From Streptomyces sp. NBC_00513 (lineage in GTDB: Bacteria; Actinomycetota; Actinomycetes; Streptomycetales; Streptomycetaceae): a DNA stretch of 64,000 nt. The notes beneath the pieces were generated by a model. That model did no database searches, had not been told where the DNA came from, and saw nothing but the letters and a program-made list of their open reading frames with translations. Location of the stretch: positions 7,750,001 to 7,814,000 of the forward strand of contig NZ_CP107845.1 in assembly GCF_041431415.1 (NCBI RefSeq), given 5' to 3'. Position numbers and translations under genes: made by a program. This document shows, in pieces, positions 50,023 to 59,083 of the stretch (the first letter of the stretch is position 1; each line of letters begins with the position of its first letter).

Positions 50023-51669
50023 ATGCGTACGATGAAGAACGAGTGGATCACCGCCTCTGATGGCGTCCGGATCTGCGCTGATGTGTACCTCCCGGAAGGG
50101 GATGGCCCGTTCCCCGCTCTGTACGCGGTGGCGCCGTACCAGAAGGACCTGCTGTACCTGCCGGCGGTGTCGATGTTCCGGTTCATCGAGACCGGTCCCC
50201 TCGACTACTGGACCGGCCACGGTTACGCCGTCGTGGTCGGTGACCAGCGAGGCACCGGCGGTTCCGAGGGGCGGTTCGAGCTGTTCGGTCCCGCCGAGCA
50301 GCGCGACTTCCACGACACCATCGAGTGGATAGCCTCCCGCCCGTGGTCAACCGGGAAGGTGTCGATGATCGGGGAGAGCGCCTACAGCGTGAACCAGTGG
50401 CTGGCCGCCGCGCAGCGTCCGCCGCACCTGACCTGCGCGCTGATCTACAGCGGGTTCACGGACCTCTATCACGACGCGGTCTACCACGGCGGGGTCTACT
50501 CCATGGGGTTCCTCAACTTCTGGTCGACCGACCACCTCCGCGCCGGCGCCACGATCGGCGGCGGCACTCCGCCCCGGCCCGGCGGCATCACCACCGACCT
50601 CATCGGCATGGCCCTGGACCGGCCCGTCTTCGATGACTGGTGGGAGCAGCGGTCGGTGAAGGTGGAGGACATCGACGTCCCGGTGCTCAACATCGCCTGG
50701 TGGTACAGCGTCGGCCTGCACTTGCGCGGTCAACTCGACGGACACGAAAGACTCAAGGGCACTGACAAGCGCCTCGTCGTACTCGCCGGCACCGACAGCC
50801 ACGAGCGCTACTACCAGACCGATTTCCTCGATGCGTACATCCGTCCCTGGTACGACCACTGGCTCAAGGGCGTCGACAACGGGGTCATGGACGGCCCTGC
50901 GGTCCTCATCCAGGTCGCCAACTCCGGGCGACCGCCGCGAGAGGAATCCGAATGGCCACCCCGGCGCGCCGTGCCGACCACCCTCTACCTGGACCCCGCA
51001 CCCGCACACGCCGTCCTCTCACTGAACGACGGCAGCCTCACGACCACCCCGCCCGCCCGGTCGACCCGGACGGCAACCGCCTACGACTACCCCAACCCCG
51101 AGTGGACGGTGGGCACCACCGTCATCACCGAAGGCATCCCACAACCCACCCGGGGCGTCCTCACCTTCACCACCGCGCCCCTGGAACATGACACCGAGGT
51201 CACCGGGCAGATCACCCTGGTGCTGTGGGCGGAGTCCGACCAGACCGACACCGACTTCCACGTCAAGATCTCCGAGCAGAAGGCCGTGCCCAAGCTCAAG
51301 GAGACCCTCATGCGCAGGGTCGCGAAGAACGTACCGCCGCCCTCCGCCATGGTCAGCCGCGGCTGGCTGAAAGCATCCCACCGCGCCCACCCGCCCCAGC
51401 CGATCGAGCCGGGAACCGTCGTCCGCTATGAGATCGAGGTCTGGCCGACCTCCTACCTCTTCCCCAAGGGCAGCCGAATCCGCCTGGAGATCGCCAACGG
51501 CGACTCGGCGGTCGCCGACGGCCTGTTCCACCACTACTACGGCCACAAGGCGGGCCGCGACCTCATCCACCACGACGTCGACCACCCCTCCCACCTCGTC
51601 CTGCCCGTCATCCGCCAACCCGCCGACTCTGACAAAAGAGCACCCCTCGTGGCCACCACCTCGTCCTGA
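50023..51669 (+). CDS. CocE/NonD family hydrolase
   Basis: From ATG 50023 (AGGAG upstream) the product is 548 residues, the usual length. The alpha/beta-hydrolase half has GTGGSEGRFELFGPAEQRDFHD, the nucleophile elbow SMIGESAYSVNQW (Ser119), and His in LAGTDSHERYY. The C-terminal X-Pro dipeptidyl-peptidase-type jelly roll spans about 330-540 (TEVTGQITLVLWAESDQTDTDFHVKI, FPKGSRIRLEIANGDS). Family members cleave esters or acyl groups, e.g. cocaine esterase and antibiotic-ester hydrolases. With the downstream acyl-CoA ligase it may form a degradation unit under the divergent TetR. Confidence 0.9.
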   Translation: MRTMKNEWITASDGVRICADVYLPEGDGPFPALYAVAPYQKDLLYLPAVSMFRFIETGPLDYWTGHGYAVVVGDQRGTGGSEGRFELFGPAEQRDFHDTIEWIASRPWSTGKVSMIGESAYSVNQWLAAAQRPPHLTCALIYSGFTDLYHDAVYHGGVYSMGFLNFWSTDHLRAGATIGGGTPPRPGGITTDLIGMALDRPVFDDWWEQRSVKVEDIDVPVLNIAWWYSVGLHLRGQLDGHERLKGTDKRLVVLAGTDSHERYYQTDFLDAYIRPWYDHWLKGVDNGVMDGPAVLIQVANSGRPPREESEWPPRRAVPTTLYLDPAPAHAVLSLNDGSLTTTPPARSTRTATAYDYPNPEWTVGTTVITEGIPQPTRGVLTFTTAPLEHDTEVTGQITLVLWAESDQTDTDFHVKISEQKAVPKLKETLMRRVAKNVPPPSAMVSRGWLKASHRAHPPQPIEPGTVVRYEIEVWPTSYLFPKGSRIRLEIANGDSAVADGLFHHYYGHKAGRDLIHHDVDHPSHLVLPVIRQPADSDKRAPLVATTSS

Positions 51670-51699
51670 CCGAGACCATCCGCCCGCCACCTCACCGAT

Positions 51700-52017
51700 G
51701 TCCCGGGCAGGGCGGCTCGACCGGCTGCCATCGGCATCGGCCTCCTCACGAACCTCGCATACGTCGGCGTCCTCACCGGCGTCGCCGGGTACGACCTGAC
51801 GGTTCCCGCAGCATTCGGCAGGACGGCCCAGACCTTCAGATCGGCGTGGCGGGCCACCCTCATCTGGTCGACACTCGCGATCCTGCTGCTCGTCGGCGGT
51901 CTTCCCCACAACGGGGCCGGCGTCGAGGCGACTGCGGAGCCTGCGCCGCCCCCGACCGAATGGGCGCCGCAAGGCCTCGTCGGCGCCCATGCACGCGGCC
52001 CCCGCAGGCCGCCGTGA
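51700..52017 (+). pseudogene. C-terminal remnant of a membrane protein
   Basis: The frame reads IGIGLLTNLAYVGVLTGVAGYDL and then TLIWSTLAILLLVGGL, two convincing transmembrane helices, and ends GAHARGPRRPP at the stop near 52015. No start codon or ribosome site exists for it between the hydrolase stop and the first helix, so it is probably the end of a transporter or membrane gene whose 5' part was lost. The gap to the ligase gene holds nothing else. Confidence 0.35.
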
Positions 52018-52141
52018 CCGTGGCCCAACTCGCTCCAGCAGTCCCGCATCCCCGCGGTAAGCCGATCCGCCGCAGGACAACCCGCCCGACATCGACCTCC
52101 CGCTCGATACGCCTCGCACACCCGAACCCAGAGGAACCGTC

Positions 52142-53641
52142 ATGACCAATATCGCCACCCTGTTGACGGGCTCCGCGTCGGCTCACGGTGATCGGATCGC
52201 CATACGGCACGAGTCCACCACACTGACCTACGCCCAACTTGACGACCTGACGGCACGGACCGCCGCGCTGTTGCAGGACCGCGGCGTACGCCCGGGCGAC
52301 CGGGTGGCTGTCATCACACCCAACGTCCCGCACTTTCCCATCGCCTACTACGGCATTCTTCGCGCGGGCGCCGTCGTCGTGCCGATGAACCCACTGCTCA
52401 AGGCCTCGGAGATCGGCTTCATTCTGCGCGACGCCGGCGCCCGGATGGCGCTGACTTCCCCGATGTCGGCGGCGGAGACGGCCGAGGCGGCCGCGCCTAC
52501 CGAAATCGACTGCCTGGTCCTCGATCCGGACGGCTTCGACGCTCTGATCGACCGCACCAAGCCGCTTGGCGCCGTCTTCGACGCACAGGACACCGACCTC
52601 GCGGTGATCCTCTACACCTCAGGCACCACCGGCACGCCGAAGGGCGCAGAACTGACGCACCGCAACCTCCTCACCAACACCGCCACTGCCGTGGAGACCC
52701 TCTTCCACGTCGGCCCCGGCGACGTGCTCTTCGGCGGCCTGCCCCTGTTTCACGCCTTCGGTCAGACCTGCGGCCTCAACACGGCCGTGGCGGCGGGGGC
52801 CACGCTGAGCCTCCTCACCCGATTCCATCCGGCAGCGGCGCTGGAGACCATCCAGAGGGACGCTGTCACCGTCCTCCTCGGCGTCCCGACCATGTACGCC
52901 GCGCTCGTGCACGTCGAGCTTCCCGACGGCTTCGACGCCCCGCACCTGCGCCTCGCCGTCTCCGGTGGCGCGTCGCTTCCGATCGAGGTGCTACACGGCT
53001 TCGAACAGCGTTTCGGCGTTGACGTGCTCGAAGGGTACGGCTTGTCCGAGACGTCTCCCGTGGCGGCCTTCAACATGCCGGACCGTCCACGCAAGCCCGG
53101 CTCCGTCGGCCTGCCCGTGCGCGGCGTCGAACTGCGTCTGGTCAACGAGGACGGGACGACAACCGGGCCCGGCGAGGTCGGCGAGATCGCGATCCGGGGC
53201 GAGAACGTCATGGCCGGATACCACAGACGGCCGCGCGCCACCGCGGAGACGATCCGCGACGGCTGGTTCCACACAGGTGACCTCGCCCGCGTCGACGAGG
53301 ACGGCTACTACTTCATCGTCGACCGGGCGAAAGACATGATCATCCGCGGTGGCTACAACGTCTACCCACGTGAGGTCGAGGAGATCCTCTACCAGCACCC
53401 GGCGGTCGCCGAAGCCGCCGTCGTCGGCATACCGGACCCGAGGCTGGGGGAGGAGATCGCAGCGGTGGTGGTCCTCAAGCACGAAGGGCAGGCCACGGCC
53501 GAGGAGATCCGCGACCACGTGAAGGCACAGATGGCCGCGTACAAGTACCCGCGGATCGTCGAGCTCACCGATGAACTCCCGAAGGGGCCGACCGGGAAGA
53601 TCCTCAAACGGGACATCGTCATCACCCCCACCGACTCCTGA
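52142..53641 (+). CDS. Acyl-CoA ligase (AMP-forming), long-chain fatty-acid type
   Basis: The 499-residue product has all signatures of the ANL superfamily: ILYTSGTTGTPKGAEL (158-168 core), EGYGLSETSPVAAF, GWFHTGDLARVDEDGYY, KDMIIRGGYNVYPREVEE, and the C-terminal catalytic lysine in PTGKILKRD. It activates a carboxylic acid with ATP and joins it to CoA; the sequence is closest in style to bacterial fatty-acid CoA ligases. It follows the CocE-type hydrolase on the same strand after 472 bases, so it may activate the acid released by that enzyme (inference). Confidence 0.9.
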   Translation: MTNIATLLTGSASAHGDRIAIRHESTTLTYAQLDDLTARTAALLQDRGVRPGDRVAVITPNVPHFPIAYYGILRAGAVVVPMNPLLKASEIGFILRDAGARMALTSPMSAAETAEAAAPTEIDCLVLDPDGFDALIDRTKPLGAVFDAQDTDLAVILYTSGTTGTPKGAELTHRNLLTNTATAVETLFHVGPGDVLFGGLPLFHAFGQTCGLNTAVAAGATLSLLTRFHPAAALETIQRDAVTVLLGVPTMYAALVHVELPDGFDAPHLRLAVSGGASLPIEVLHGFEQRFGVDVLEGYGLSETSPVAAFNMPDRPRKPGSVGLPVRGVELRLVNEDGTTTGPGEVGEIAIRGENVMAGYHRRPRATAETIRDGWFHTGDLARVDEDGYYFIVDRAKDMIIRGGYNVYPREVEEILYQHPAVAEAAVVGIPDPRLGEEIAAVVVLKHEGQATAEEIRDHVKAQMAAYKYPRIVELTDELPKGPTGKILKRDIVITPTDS

Positions 53642-53842
53642 CCCGCTTCGCATCCCACCGACGCTGTGTTCCGCCCGCCGCCGGCCCCACACTCCCGAGG
53701 ACCAGGAGCGGCCTTCGACAGCGAGTAGCCGGAGCGCACCAGCCCCGCACAACAGCTCATATCCGCCACTCCAGCCGCAGCCCTCGCCAAGGCCGCGCGT
53801 ATGAGCAGTACCTCGATCCCAGACAAAGGAGCCCTGCCCCCC

Positions 53843-54094
53843 GTGACCCGCACACCCGACATCGCCACACTCGACGTTGTCACCCTCGCTTCCCTCGACA
53901 CACACCGCCTGATCGTCACCCTCCCGAACCAGGGCCCCGCCGACGTCCGATCGAACCTCCCGCGCGCCACCGTCGCCGCCATGCTGCGCCACCTCGCCGA
54001 CGAACTCGACACCGAGCGGCTCCTCGCCGTACTGCCCGCCGGCAGGCGCGGGCGGGGCCTTTGCCCGGTCCGCCGGATCGGCGAACGTTGGTGA
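53843..54094 (+). CDS. Small hypothetical protein
   Basis: From GTG 53843 (AAAGGAG upstream; ATG 53801 has no ribosome site) the product is 83 residues: DIATLDVVTLASLDTHRLIV, PRATVAAMLRHLADELDTERL and a basic end. The composition is protein-like, with an amphipathic helix in the middle. I know no family. It follows the ligase gene by 200 bases on the same strand. Confidence 0.45.
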   Translation: MTRTPDIATLDVVTLASLDTHRLIVTLPNQGPADVRSNLPRATVAAMLRHLADELDTERLLAVLPAGRRGRGLCPVRRIGERW

Positions 54095-54489
54095 GCCACG
54101 GACCGAGGGCCCGGTCAGGGCGGCGATCTGCCGCAGGGGCGCAGAGGGGCCCCCATGGATCCCCTGCCACGCCCGCGCGGCGGCCAGTTTGGGCCATGAG
54201 TGGCGGTCGTCCCACGGCACGGCCGAGGATTGCGACGTCGGGTGGTGCACCCGCCTGCCCGAGCGGGCACGGTGGCAGCAGTGCCTGACGCAGGGGCCGG
54301 GAGAGGCCTGGGACATGCCGCGGCGTGCTGATGGGCCGTCCCGGGTGAGGCAGGCATCGGGACCCGAAGGCCGGATGCGTTGGGAGCGGCCCCTGCGGCC
54401 TCCTGGTGGGGTGTCCGCCGGCGGGGAGCGTCCTGCTGTGGGCTCAGACGCGGCGGAAGGCGGGCAGGACGTACCGGTTGTAGACGAGT
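54095..54489. other. Intergenic stretch left of the transposase remnant
   Basis: A minus-strand end-of-gene piece (GKLVYNRYVLPAFRRV, then a stop near 54448) suggests that an unknown gene was cut at its 5' side by whatever brought the transposase remnant. Nothing else is supported. Confidence 0.3.
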
Positions 54490-54810
54490 TTGCCGCAGCA
54501 CGCCGTCGCCGACCCCCGAAAGCACCAAGCGAATCGTTTCCCTGGTGGCCGCCCGGGGGGACCGGTACAAGGACGCCCCTCCGGACGGAACGGAAGGAAA
54601 CGATCCACCACTGCTGAGGACGATCAAAGAGCGCCCGGCCGGTGCCAGTCTGCAGTCGATCCTCGCAGAGACGGACAAGCTCCTCGCCGTCCGCACGATC
54701 GGACTGCCCCGCGACCTGTTCACCGGCATCGCGGGACAGATCGTGGCTGGCCGGCTGGCTGGCACGCCCGCGCCGCCGCCGAATCCCCCTCACAGCTATG
54801 GCGCATGCCC
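54490..54810 (+). mobile_element. Tn3-family transposase remnant, frameshifted
   Basis: The translation reads IVSLVAARGDRYKDA, LLRTIKERPAGASLQSILAE, TDKLLAVRTIGLPRDLFTG and IAGQIVAG, then after a frame change ARAAAESPSQLWRMP. This is the conserved segment of Tn3-family TnpA in which LLAVRAIGLP..LF and WRARAAxESPSHL are adjacent. The remaining roughly 900 residues are absent and no terminal inverted repeats were found, so only a scar of about 300 bases remains. Confidence 0.6.
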
Positions 54811-55933
54811 TCTCGGGCTCCGTCGGCACGGGACCGACCTGCCGAGAGCGACCTTTCGGGTTTCCCCGGTGACTAGAGCTGCGCAGACCATACTGTGCAG
54901 TAATGAAGGAGAACCAGCGAAGACGGCCGGCTGTTCTGTAACGAATCGCCAACTACGGTGAGTTGCAAGTCAGTTGACGCTGCGTCGGAGGATGTGGGCC
55001 TTCGGTGGCCGGGTTGAGGCGCGCCGATCCGGGGGCTTCTTGTCCTCCTTGCCGGCCTGGGGTATCGGTCTGTGGGTGAAGGCTTTCCGCGGCGACATGC
55101 GGCCCCGCCGCAGCATGAAGTGTCCGGAAGTCTTTGCTCGGGATCTGTGACCTGGCGGGACACGGAGATCATCACAAGGGCGTTGTGGTCGGCGCGAGCC
55201 GGGTGTGCAGGGCAGCCCGAGCCTTGGGTCCGGGGCGTACGGGCTCGTCGCGCGCTCAGGTCGCCTCTCTTCCGTGCTGTGTCCTGAGGGGCAGGTGCGT
55301 TGGATTCTGTTCGAACATACCCTGCTCATCGGGCTTCAGGCGAGGCGTCAGACGTATTGAGATTGGCCATGGCGATAGTTGGCGGCCCCGCTGCCCCTTG
55401 GGGATCTGCGAAACGTAACAGGCTGATCTCAGCCAACGCGGCAGGGTTGACGATCTCCCTCTGGCGGAGGTCTCATAGAGCGCGTCCGTTGGAATCTATT
55501 GGTTACTGGCTGATTCGCCAGGCGGTCGATTTGATCCGCTACTCCACCGGCGAGCGGCCCACGCCCGTCGGGGGAAACGGCCCCGCTGATTGCCCCCTGA
55601 CCGGCCGGACCCCTATCGGCCCCGTCCGGCGACCGTCCCACGCAGACCGTCGCCGGACGACCTGTCCGCCGCCCCGCCCGGCCCCGCCGCGCCAGAGCTG
55701 AAGCAGAGTGTCTCCTTCGCCACGAGGATGATCCACACTCCACACCCCACCGTCACAGGCGTCGGCGTATGGCCGGCGGTCCCCAACATCTATGCCAGAC
55801 CCCATTTGCCAACGACTTCGGGAGGGATTCGGTTCATCGCTCGTGCCCATGATCAATGTCGATGATCTCGGGAGCCATCGCCGCCTGGACTTTGAGCGAC
55901 GGAGGGGAGCATCAGATCAGGGGACCGAGTGGC
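54811..55933. other. Gene-poor stretch of 1.1 kb, lower GC
   Basis: No supported gene. A basic minus-strand frame (RRGRMSPRKAFTHRPIPQ to the stop near 54972) and a plus-strand piece (SIGYWLIRQAVDLIRYSTGE, about 55493-55550) could be relics. The part at 55270-55520 is visibly less GC-rich than its surroundings, consistent with imported or decaying DNA. Confidence 0.35.
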
Positions 55934-57064
55934 TCATTGATTCTTCTCGGTGATCATGTTGATCAGGCCCTGGGCCGTGTTGCGCTCGGAGTCGATCCCC
56001 GGAACCTCTCCACCTTCGAAAGTGGTGACCTCCGCGCTGCGGGGGAACATGGCCTGCTCGTACTCGGTGAGCGCGGCCTCGACATCGTCGGGGTGCGCTG
56101 CGAGGGCCTCGCCGAGTTCGGCACCGTCGAGCATGGCCAGGTTGGCGCCGTCGCCGTTCGGGGGCGCGAGGTGGGCGGCATCGCCGAGCAGGGTGACCCC
56201 CGGCACCCGGTCCCACCGGTGCCCGATCGGCAGAGCGTACTGGGGGCGCAGGACCGGCGCCGTGTCGCCGTCGGTGATCAGCGCGGTGAGTTCCGGCGCC
56301 CAGCCGTCAAACTCGCGCGCGACCCGAGCGGAGGCCGCAGTGGCATCGGTGAAGTCAATGGCGGCGAACCACTCCTGAGGCCTGCTCAACGCCACGTAGG
56401 TGTGCAGGGTGTCGCCGCTCTCCCGGTGAGCGAAAATCTCCTTGCCCGGTGAGGGGGCCAACAGCATGCCGCCACCGACCGCTTTCGCGGCGGCCGGGTG
56501 GCGGGTGTCGGCGTGGAACAGGTAGGTCTCGACGACCGACGTGCCGGCGTACTCGGGTGTGGCGGTGGTGAGCAGTGGCCGGATCCGCGACCAGGCGCCG
56601 TCCGCGCCGACCAGCAGGCCGGCGACGACGGTGGAGCCGTCGGCGAACGTCACCTCGTGGTGGCCCGAGCTGAGGGCGCGGGTGCTGCCGGCCTTGTGCC
56701 CCCATCGGACGGTGTCGGCCGGGAGGGAGTCGAGCAGGATCTGTCGTAACGCGCCGCGCTGCACCTCGGGGCGTCCGCCCGTGCCGTCGTCGGCCTTGTC
56801 GAGCATGACGGTCCCGTCCGGGTCGAGAACCCGAAGCGCCTGGCGGCCGTGCAGGACGATGGCGTGGAACTCGTCCATCAGGCCGGCCGCCTTGAGGGCG
56901 AGCTGTCCGTTGTAGTCGTGGATGTCGAGCATCCCGCCCTGCGTGCGCACCGTCGGGGAGGAATCCGCCTCGTAGACCGTGACAGGGATTCCGTGGACGT
57001 GCAGGACGCGGGCCAGAGTGAGTCCGCCGAGTCCTGCGCCGATGATCGTGACGGGCATGTGCAT
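55934..57064 (-). CDS. TetX-like FAD-dependent monooxygenase
   Basis: From ATG 57064 (AGGAG upstream) the product is 376 residues. FAD motifs: IIGAGLGGLTLARVLHVHG (GxGxxG, residues 9-14), ILLDSLPADTVRW with GADGAWS, and LLGDAAHLAPPNGDGANLAM. Text such as GGMLDIHDYNGQLALKAAGL and EVQRGALRQILLDSL follows the Tet(X) family of flavin monooxygenases, whose best-known member hydroxylates and inactivates tetracyclines. The substrate here is not known; many actinomycete relatives act on other polyketides or in tailoring steps. There is no adjacent regulator. Confidence 0.85.
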   Translation of the reverse strand: MHMPVTIIGAGLGGLTLARVLHVHGIPVTVYEADSSPTVRTQGGMLDIHDYNGQLALKAAGLMDEFHAIVLHGRQALRVLDPDGTVMLDKADDGTGGRPEVQRGALRQILLDSLPADTVRWGHKAGSTRALSSGHHEVTFADGSTVVAGLLVGADGAWSRIRPLLTTATPEYAGTSVVETYLFHADTRHPAAAKAVGGGMLLAPSPGKEIFAHRESGDTLHTYVALSRPQEWFAAIDFTDATAASARVAREFDGWAPELTALITDGDTAPVLRPQYALPIGHRWDRVPGVTLLGDAAHLAPPNGDGANLAMLDGAELGEALAAHPDDVEAALTEYEQAMFPRSAEVTTFEGGEVPGIDSERNTAQGLINMITEKNQ

Positions 57065-57393
57065 CGTGGCTCCTGAGGATCGGGGCCGCCCAGTGAGCTC
57101 CGGGCGGTCGTCTCCGGAACAGTGCCGTGCCTCGCCGACAAGCCACCGACATCGAACCGGCAGCCGCCGATGGATGACCGACACGGCGCATCAGCCCCGG
57201 CACCTACCCGGAACGGGGTTCCGCCGTGTATCCGGGTCGATCGTGCTCATGCGCATGCTCTTGTTTTCGCATCGCTTCCCGAGCGACGAAGCCCGGCCTG
57301 CACGGAGGTGGCCCGAAGCGGCAGCCGGCCTCACGATGATGCTCCGCTCGGGCGGCGACTTGCCACCGCCGCCCCAAGGGCTGACCTACACAG
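57065..57393. other. Upstream region of the monooxygenase gene
   Basis: No gene or clear motif beyond the AGGAG ribosome site at its left edge. Confidence 0.3.
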
Positions 57394-57429
57394 CCGCCGG
57401 GGCGGAGGGGAACCCCTCCGCCCCGGCGG
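57394..57429. terminator. Perfect 36-nt hairpin, orphan terminator
   Basis: Bases 57394-57410 and 57413-57429 are exact 17-bp reverse complements separated only by AA. This is the strongest hairpin seen in the window. The nearest gene that could use it is the small minus-strand frame ending at 57775, 346 bases away, so its original gene may be lost. Bases 57430-57774 hold no supported gene. Confidence 0.7.
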
Positions 57430-57774
57430 GTACAGACCGTTCGCACAAGACCGGGCATGCTGGGTGTCAGGACCATCGCCGGGCCCGATGAGGCAAGCGT
57501 GCTCGGCACGCCTGGGTGTCACCTCCGGGCGGGCAACACGGCGGCGCGCCGGTGCTCTTGACCGTGCCGGCGCCGCTGGAGATCGAGCCGCCTGGGCCAA
57601 GGCTGTGGAGCGCCGACAAGGGACCCGTGCCACGGCGTGTTGAGCGACGTTCTGTACGAGCAGGAACCGCGGCTTGGCGACGGTCGCGGTGGCGACGTTC
57701 GTGTGGGAGACCGGATGCCGGGGGTGTACTTGGTGCGCGATGACACGGTGCACACGACCGACTCGTGAGGCGAC

Positions 57775-58023
57775 CTACGTGGCGGGTTGTGCCCACCGCT
57801 TGATGATGTGCGGCGCGGTGAACGGGGCGGGCCATGCTTGCAGTCGAAGCTGCTCGGTGGTCCCGGGTACCTCGTCGGATTCGATGCCCGCGTGGACGGC
57901 AGCAGCCAGGTTCCGCCGAGAGGCTCGGACCCGAATCCGGCCGGCGGGCATGTCGAAGCGTGCTGCATCGGGGAGGTATTCGGTGCAGCCCACGTCGACC
58001 GGGTGATAGGCGGTAATGTGCAC
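57775..58023 (-). CDS. Small hypothetical protein divergent from the hydrolase
   Basis: From GTG 58023 the product is 82 residues: HITAYHPVDVGCTEYLPDAAR, GRIRVRASRRNLAAAV and EQLRLQAWPAPFTAPHIIKRW. The text has the rhythm of a real streptomycete protein and lacks the arginine/proline bias of shadow frames. An in-frame TAG stands just upstream of the GTG, which is only two bases from the divergent ATG at 58026. There is no room for a ribosome site, so both transcripts would be leaderless or nearly so. Confidence 0.5.
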   Translation of the reverse strand: MHITAYHPVDVGCTEYLPDAARFDMPAGRIRVRASRRNLAAAVHAGIESDEVPGTTEQLRLQAWPAPFTAPHIIKRWAQPAT

Positions 58024-58025
58024 AA

Positions 58026-58700
58026 ATGACTAACGTGATCATCCTTCACGGAGCCTGGCATCAACCCGCTCACTACGCCGAACTTGCCGATCTGCTGCGC
58101 GCCCGGGATCTGTCCGTGGAGGCGCCCGACCTCCACGAGCTGTCGCTCGCCGAGAGCACCGCGAAAGTCGAGGCCATCGTCTCGGGCTCGTCGGGGCCGT
58201 CGGTGGTGGTGGGACACTCGTTCGGGGGCGTCATCGCTGGGACGGTGCGTGGCGCTGCCGCGTTGATCTTCCTCAACAGCTGGATCCTCGACGTCGGTGA
58301 ATCTCCCGCCAAAGTACTCGCGGAGACCCCTGGCGAGCCCGGCGAGGGGCTGCTCGTGCTGCCGGACGGGGACGGGCGGCTTTGCCTGGACCCGGAAGAC
58401 GCCCGGGCGAAGCTCTACGACGACGTAGACGAACCGGCGGCCACGCGTGCGGTGGAGTTGCTGCGTCCGGAACCTCCGTCGATCTTCGACGCCACGCCCA
58501 CTCACGTGAGTTGGCGGGACACCCCGTCGATCTACCTTCGCGGGCAGCGAGACCGAACCATCGCGACTCCGCTTCCGGACCGCTTCGCCGGGCGCTGCTC
58601 TCGCGCGGAAGTGTGGGACACCGGCCACTCGCCCTACCTGGGTCGCCCGACAGCCGTGGCCGACCTGATCCAGCGCGGGCGAGCGGGCGACGGCAAGTGA
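58026..58700 (+). CDS. Alpha/beta hydrolase
   Basis: The 224-residue product starts MTNVIILHGAWHQPAHYAEL, with the oxyanion HGAWH motif, the nucleophile elbow VVVGHSFGGVIAG (Ser about 63), and the catalytic His in WDTGHSPYLGRP near the C-terminus. It is the short EstC/salicylate-esterase-like group of hydrolases. The substrate is unknown. The start has no clear ribosome site. The downstream 350 bases contain a short protein-like piece (RITGDLKRFKKHIEIAAG, about 58815-58865) that may be the end of a lost gene. Confidence 0.85.
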   Translation: MTNVIILHGAWHQPAHYAELADLLRARDLSVEAPDLHELSLAESTAKVEAIVSGSSGPSVVVGHSFGGVIAGTVRGAAALIFLNSWILDVGESPAKVLAETPGEPGEGLLVLPDGDGRLCLDPEDARAKLYDDVDEPAATRAVELLRPEPPSIFDATPTHVSWRDTPSIYLRGQRDRTIATPLPDRFAGRCSRAEVWDTGHSPYLGRPTAVADLIQRGRAGDGK

Positions 58701-59047
58701 GCCCGAACGAAGTGTCGTTGGCGCGGCCAGGTCGGGCAGTCTCCGGCGGGATGGATGGATTCGGCCCGGGCCGCGCGTCCAGGAGCGTCCGGGCGACTCC
58801 TTGAGTCAAGCGACGGATCACCGGAGACCTGAAGCGGTTCAAGAAGCACATCGAGATCGCGGCCGGGGCGCGGCATCCTGCTCTGGGCCCGCCGGCCACC
58901 TTGCAGGTTTCGCTGGTGCTCATGGTGTTTCACAACTCCGTGAGCGCCGGGACCTGTGCCCGTTCCATCGCCGGTATCCCCATCGCGCCCATGGGTGCGC
59001 GGCGGGCGCCCGGCGCTGGAGCGCCTCGAAGGACAATCGGCCTTCCT
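58701..59047. other. Intergenic stretch with a possible gene end
   Basis: Apart from the KRFKKHIE-containing plus-strand piece, possibly the C-terminus of a deleted SRPBCC-type protein, no gene is supported. Confidence 0.3.
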
Positions 59048-59074
59048 CGGTTCCCCGACGAGGTCGGGGAACCG
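59048..59074 (-). terminator. Terminator of the right-end operon
   Basis: CGGTTCCCCGAC (59048-59059) and GTCGGGGAACCG (59063-59074) form a perfect 12-bp stem with a GAG loop, 10 bases beyond the stop of the last gene. Confidence 0.75.
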
Positions 59075-59083
59075 GTCGTGGGT

